A DNA stretch of 9,172 bases from assembly GCA_947462175.1 (NCBI GenBank), contig CANHOE010000089.1:1-9172 (forward strand), written 5' to 3'. Made by a program: the position numbers and the translations under genes. Shown piece by piece: positions 6,287 to 9,172 of this stretch; position 1 is the first letter of the stretch, and each line of letters begins with the position of its first letter. This DNA comes from Burkholderiales bacterium (GTDB lineage: Bacteria > Pseudomonadota > Gammaproteobacteria > Burkholderiales > Burkholderiaceae_C). The notes under the pieces are model-generated. The model was given only the letters and a program-made list of their open reading frames with translations, was not told the DNA's origin and made no database searches.

Positions 6287-7339
6287 ATGAACAGTCTGCC
6301 TTACACCCGCGGCGCGGCGCTGCCCGAATTGCTGCGCCAGCGCATCGTGATCCTAGACGGCGCCATGGGCACCATGATCCAGCGCTACAAGCTGGGCGAG
6401 GCCGACTACCGTGGCGAGCGCTTCAAGGACCACCCAAAGGACCTGAAGGGCAACAACGAGCTGCTGCTGTTCACCCGGCCCGATGTGATCTCGGAGATTC
6501 ACGACCAGTACCTGGCCGCCGGCGCCGACATCATCGAGACCAACACCTTCGGCTCGACCCGCGTCGCGCAAGACGATTACGGCCTGGCCTCGGTGGCGCG
6601 CGAGATGAATGTGGTGGCATCGCAGCTGGCGAGGGCGTCCTGCGAGCGCTACAGCACGCCCGACAAGCCGCGCTTCGCCGCAGGCGCACTGGGCCCGACG
6701 CCTCGCACCGCGAGCATCAGCCCCGATGTCAACGACCCGGCCGCGCGCAATGTCAGCTTCGACGAGTTGAAGGACTCGTATCTGGAGCAGGCCGCAGGGC
6801 TGCTCGAGGGCGGGTGCGATCTGTTCCTGGTGGAAACCATCTTCGATACGCTGAACGCCAAGGCCGCGATCTTCGCGCTGGACGAGCTGATGGAGACCAC
6901 CGGCGAACGGCTGCCGGTGATCATCTCCGGCACGGTCACCGACGCGTCAGGACGCATCCTCTCGGGGCAGACGGTGACCGCGTTCTGGCACAGCGTGCGG
7001 CATGCGCGGCCACTCGCCGTGGGTCTGAACTGTGCGCTGGGCGCGACGCTGATGCGGCCTTACATCGAAGAGCTGTCGAAGGTCGCCGGCGACACCTTCA
7101 TCAGCTGCTACCCGAATGCCGGACTGCCTAATCCGATGAGCGACACCGGCTTCGACGAAACGCCCGAGATCACCGGCCGGCTGGTCGAGGAATTCGCGAA
7201 GAGTGGCTTTCTGAACATCGCCGGTGGCTGCTGCGGCACGACACCAGCGCACATCGCCGAGATCGCGCAGCGGGTAGGCCAGTACCGCCCTCGCTGTTGC
7301 GATGCAGCCAAGCTGTTCGGCGCGCTGCAGGCGGCCTGA
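6287..7339 (+). CDS. metH: Methionine synthase, stand-alone homocysteine-binding module (split MetH)
   Basis: 350 residues matching the first module (about residues 1-353) of the roughly 1,200-residue cobalamin-dependent methionine synthase. Landmarks are ILDGAMGTMIQRY (about 22-34), ADIIETNTFGST, GALGPTPRTASISPDVND and ETIFDTLNAKAA. The zinc and homocysteine site is Cys249 (GLNCALG) with Cys315 and Cys316 (GGCCGT), in register with E. coli MetH Cys247, Cys310 and Cys311. The module activates homocysteine thiolate to accept the methyl group from methylcobalamin. The folate, cobalamin and AdoMet reactivation modules are absent, and the stop falls cleanly at a domain boundary, so this is a natural split gene and not a decayed one. 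Split MetH is known in Burkholderiales, usually with the second part close by, but here ubiA follows. A cobalamin-independent homocysteine methyltransferase using another methyl donor is the less likely alternative. Confidence 0.9.
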   Translation: MNSLPYTRGAALPELLRQRIVILDGAMGTMIQRYKLGEADYRGERFKDHPKDLKGNNELLLFTRPDVISEIHDQYLAAGADIIETNTFGSTRVAQDDYGLASVAREMNVVASQLARASCERYSTPDKPRFAAGALGPTPRTASISPDVNDPAARNVSFDELKDSYLEQAAGLLEGGCDLFLVETIFDTLNAKAAIFALDELMETTGERLPVIISGTVTDASGRILSGQTVTAFWHSVRHARPLAVGLNCALGATLMRPYIEELSKVAGDTFISCYPNAGLPNPMSDTGFDETPEITGRLVEEFAKSGFLNIAGGCCGTTPAHIAEIAQRVGQYRPRCCDAAKLFGALQAA

Positions 7340-7410
7340 GCCCAACACCGGCAACCAACGGAGACTTTGGCGCGGTTCGATGCCGTTTGTGCGCCGCGAC
7401 AATGGCCCGC
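7340..7410 (+). promoter_or_regulatory. Promoter region with near-start -10 box for ubiA
   Basis: GACAAT at 7398-7403 matches the -10 consensus at 4 of 6 positions and ends 7 nt before the ATG at 7411. No Shine-Dalgarno sequence precedes that ATG. An ATG at 7402 overlaps the box and would add three residues (MAR). If the box is used, the 7411 start is the right one and the message is nearly leaderless. No strong -35 hexamer is visible. The 71-base gap shows no terminator for the metH module. Confidence 0.4.
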
Positions 7411-8295
7411 ATGTCTTCGTTGCCTGCCCCCTCACGGCTTTCGCTCTACCTTGACCTGATCCGCTGGAACCGGCCCGCCGGCAGCTACCTGCTGCTGTGG
7501 CCGACGCTGTCGGCGCTGTGGCTCGCTGCCGGCGGGTTTCCAGGCTGGCACCTGTTGGCGGTGTTCACGCTGGGCACGGTGCTGATGCGCAGCGCAGGAT
7601 GCTGTGTCAACGACGCCGCCGATCGTGATTTCGATCGCCATGTGAAGCGTACCGCCGAGAGGCCGGTGACTCGCGGCGCCATCAGCGCGCGTGAGGCGCT
7701 GTTGTGCGGCGCGGCGCTCGCGTTCGCCGCCTTCCTGCTGGTACTGACGACCAACCTGCCCACCGTGTTGTGGAGTGTGGCCGCCCTCGTGGTGACCTTG
7801 ATCTACCCGTACACCAAACGCTTCTTCTCGATGCCCCAGGCCGTGCTGGGTGTGGCCTTCAGCTTCGGCATCCCGATGGCGTTCTCGGCCGTGCTCGGCG
7901 AGGTGCCCGCAAGCGCCTGGGCACTGCTGCTGGGCAACCTGTTCTGGGTGCTGGCCTACGACACCGAGTACGCCATGGTCGACCGCGACGACGACCTGAA
8001 GATCGGTATCCGCACCTCGGCGATCACGCTTGGGCGTTTCGATGTCGCGGCAGTGATGGTCTTCTACGCGGTGTACCTGTCGGTGTGGGCTACCGTCGGA
8101 CTGCATCTGGCCCTGGGCGCAGCGTACTTCGCCGGCATCACCGTCGCCGCTGCGTTGGCAGGCTGGCATTTCACGTTGATTCGTGGTCGATCCCGCGACG
8201 GTTGCTTTCGAGCCTTCCGGCTCAACCACTGGGTCGGACTGGCAGTATTTGCTGGCGTGCTGGTAGAGGCCTTTTTACGCCAGCGAAGTCAGTGA
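7411..8295 (+). CDS. ubiA: 4-hydroxybenzoate polyprenyltransferase
   Basis: 294 residues, close to E. coli UbiA (290). It attaches the polyprenyl tail to 4-hydroxybenzoate in the inner membrane, the second committed step of ubiquinone synthesis. The first Asp-rich motif is NDAADRDFD (Asn67, Asp68, Asp71, Asp75), followed by HVKRTAERPVTRG. The second is YDTEYAMVDRDDDLKIGI (Asp184, Asp191 and following), and both correspond closely to E. coli UbiA. These bind magnesium and the prenyl diphosphate. Eight or nine hydrophobic segments are expected. The C-terminal CFRAFRLNHWVG is also typical of bacterial UbiA. The start at 7411 is preferred from the near-start -10 box; 7402 is an alternative, and a start as far upstream as 7297 would overlap metH. 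The gene is convergent with proC. Confidence 0.95.
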   Translation: MSSLPAPSRLSLYLDLIRWNRPAGSYLLLWPTLSALWLAAGGFPGWHLLAVFTLGTVLMRSAGCCVNDAADRDFDRHVKRTAERPVTRGAISAREALLCGAALAFAAFLLVLTTNLPTVLWSVAALVVTLIYPYTKRFFSMPQAVLGVAFSFGIPMAFSAVLGEVPASAWALLLGNLFWVLAYDTEYAMVDRDDDLKIGIRTSAITLGRFDVAAVMVFYAVYLSVWATVGLHLALGAAYFAGITVAAALAGWHFTLIRGRSRDGCFRAFRLNHWVGLAVFAGVLVEAFLRQRSQ

Positions 8296-8450
8296 AGCCG
8301 CGTATCGGCCGAGTGATGTATCGGATCGCTTCCGATGGTGCGAGCGGTCATCAGCACGCAGTGCATTTGCAGTCCTGCTCGCTGGCGATCGCGCCGGATG
8401 ATGCGCCAGGGGCACTGCGGCGCGGTTCAGCCCGACGACTGTCCGACGAC
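8296..8450. other. Convergent ubiA-proC intergenic region with short inverted and direct repeats
   Basis: No gene is seen in these 155 bases. The best hairpin is ATCGGA (8320-8325) and TCCGAT (8331-8336), a perfect 6-bp stem with a 5-nt loop about 24 nt after the ubiA stop. Smaller or looser pairs are GCAC/GTGC (8354-8364) and GCGAGC/GCTCGC (8340-8345 with 8377-8382). CCGACGACT occurs twice, 11 nt apart (8432-8440 and 8443-8451), with the second copy touching the proC stop. None of the stems is followed by a U-run on either strand, so any termination here would not be of the standard intrinsic type. Confidence 0.4.
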
Positions 8451-9172
8451 TCAGCGGCCGTACTCGTCGCCCAGTTCAGTCGCTCGTCGCTTCGCTGCGG
8501 TCAGTGCACGCAGGAACGAAGCCTTGACGCCGTCAGCGTCGAGCGCGGCGATGGCCGCATGGGTCGTGCCACCCTTCGAGGTGACGCGCTGGCGCAGCAC
8601 CTCGGGTGGTTCATCGGCGTCTCGTGCCAGCGAGGTGGATCCCGACAGGGTGGCCAGCGCCAGCTGCCGAGCTTGCGCCGCGCTGAGACCCAACTGGACG
8701 CCCGCTTCGATCAGGGCCTCCAGCACGTAGAACACATAGGCCGGACCGGAGCCCGACAACGCGGTGACGGCATCAAGCTGCTCTTCACGCTCGACCCACA
8801 GCGTCAGGCCGGTGGGCGCCAGCAAATTTTCAACAGCCGCACACTCTTCAGGCGAAACGGCCGGCCGCGCATACAGCCCAGCGATGCCCTGCCCGATCAA
8901 TGCCGGGGTGTTGGGCATGGCACGCACCACGCGCGCGCTGCCAGTAGCCTGCACGATGGCATCGCTGCGGATGCCAGCCATCACGCTCAACTGCAAGGCG
9001 CCGGCGATGTGCGCAGCGCAGGGGGATGCTGCAGCCTGAAACAACTGTGGCTTCACCGCCCAGACCACGCAGTCGATGCCGTTCAAGGTGCGATCTGCAG
9101 CGCCGAGCGTGCGCACCCCGAAGCTGGCCTCCAGGGCCGCTCGGCGAGCCTGGTCCGGTTCGATGACGCTGA
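8451..9172 (-). CDS. proC: Pyrroline-5-carboxylate reductase (partial, N-terminus beyond window)
   Basis: The minus-strand frame is open from the right edge to the TGA at 8451-8453, with 239 residues visible. It catalyses the last step of proline synthesis, NAD(P)H-dependent reduction of 1-pyrroline-5-carboxylate to proline, in the cytosol. The visible part begins SVIEPDQARR, the end of a beta strand that specifies the cofactor, so about 30-35 residues including the GxGxxG nucleotide-binding loop lie outside. Motifs seen in order are VWAVKPQ, VRAMPNTPALIGQGI, LSGSGPAYVFYVLEALIEAG and VTSKGGTTHAAI, the last being the ProC signature near the C-terminus. A GTG at 9116 is not the start, because the frame upstream of it still matches ProC. 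The gene is convergent with ubiA, 155 bases apart. Confidence 0.95.
   Translation of the reverse strand, partial: SVIEPDQARRAALEASFGVRTLGAADRTLNGIDCVVWAVKPQLFQAAASPCAAHIAGALQLSVMAGIRSDAIVQATGSARVVRAMPNTPALIGQGIAGLYARPAVSPEECAAVENLLAPTGLTLWVEREEQLDAVTALSGSGPAYVFYVLEALIEAGVQLGLSAAQARQLALATLSGSTSLARDADEPPEVLRQRVTSKGGTTHAAIAALDADGVKASFLRALTAAKRRATELGDEYGR

Noticed and set aside
7432..8229. Minus-strand open frame of 265 codons opposite ubiA
   Set aside because: It lies entirely under an unmistakable ubiA and has the same Gln/His/Arg-rich shadow composition.
9114..9116. GTG at 9116 as the proC start
   Set aside because: The frame continues upstream to the window edge with SVIEPDQARR and FGV, which fit internal ProC sequence, so the gene starts outside the window.
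1..9172. Mobile element, CRISPR array, toxin-antitoxin or defence system
   Set aside because: No transposase, integrase, regular repeat-spacer pattern, terminal inverted repeats or paired small toxin and antitoxin frames were seen. All genes have the composition of a high-GC chromosome.

Overview
The window looks like ordinary chromosome from a high-GC betaproteobacterium, most likely of the order Burkholderiales. The clues are a DUF3567 protein, a PhaM-type polyhydroxybutyrate (PHB) granule protein, a methionine synthase cut down to its homocysteine domain (a split arrangement known in this order), and AT-rich -10 boxes placed only 6-7 nt before start codons. I see no insertion sequence, prophage, CRISPR array, tRNA or rRNA. 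Coding density is high and no gene-free stretch exceeds about 165 bases. All identifications come from reading motifs, with no database search.

Left block (1-2389, minus strand): three genes read leftward. They are a membrane-anchored retropepsin-like aspartic protease, then a PhaM-like PHB granule/DNA-binding protein, then a FIST sensory-domain protein that runs off the left edge. The PhaM stop and FIST start overlap as ATGA, so these two are probably translationally coupled. A divergent intergenic region (2390-2551) separates this block from the genes to the right.

Middle block (2552-6241, plus strand): a DUF3108 envelope protein with a TonB-like layout (N-terminal hydrophobic anchor, Pro/Ala-rich spacer, C-terminal domain), a small DUF3567 protein with a strong ribosome binding site, and a 699-residue membrane c-di-GMP protein. 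The last has seven predicted membrane segments resembling an MHYT sensor that has lost its MHYT motifs, a GGDEF domain with a damaged active site (Asn for the first metal-binding Asp, GSDEF, no I-site), and an EAL domain with every catalytic residue I could place. It is probably a phosphodiesterase.

Right block (6287-9172): the homocysteine S-methyltransferase module of MetH with its three zinc cysteines, ubiA (4-hydroxybenzoate polyprenyltransferase of ubiquinone synthesis), and, convergent on the minus strand, proC (pyrroline-5-carboxylate reductase), which lacks its N-terminus at the right edge. The other MetH modules are not in this window.

These genes do not form one pathway. The most interesting points are the phaM-FIST coupling, the degenerate sensor and GGDEF domains on an intact EAL, the separation of the MetH module from its partner, and three genes in a row that look leaderless. 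I found no convincing new multi-gene system.
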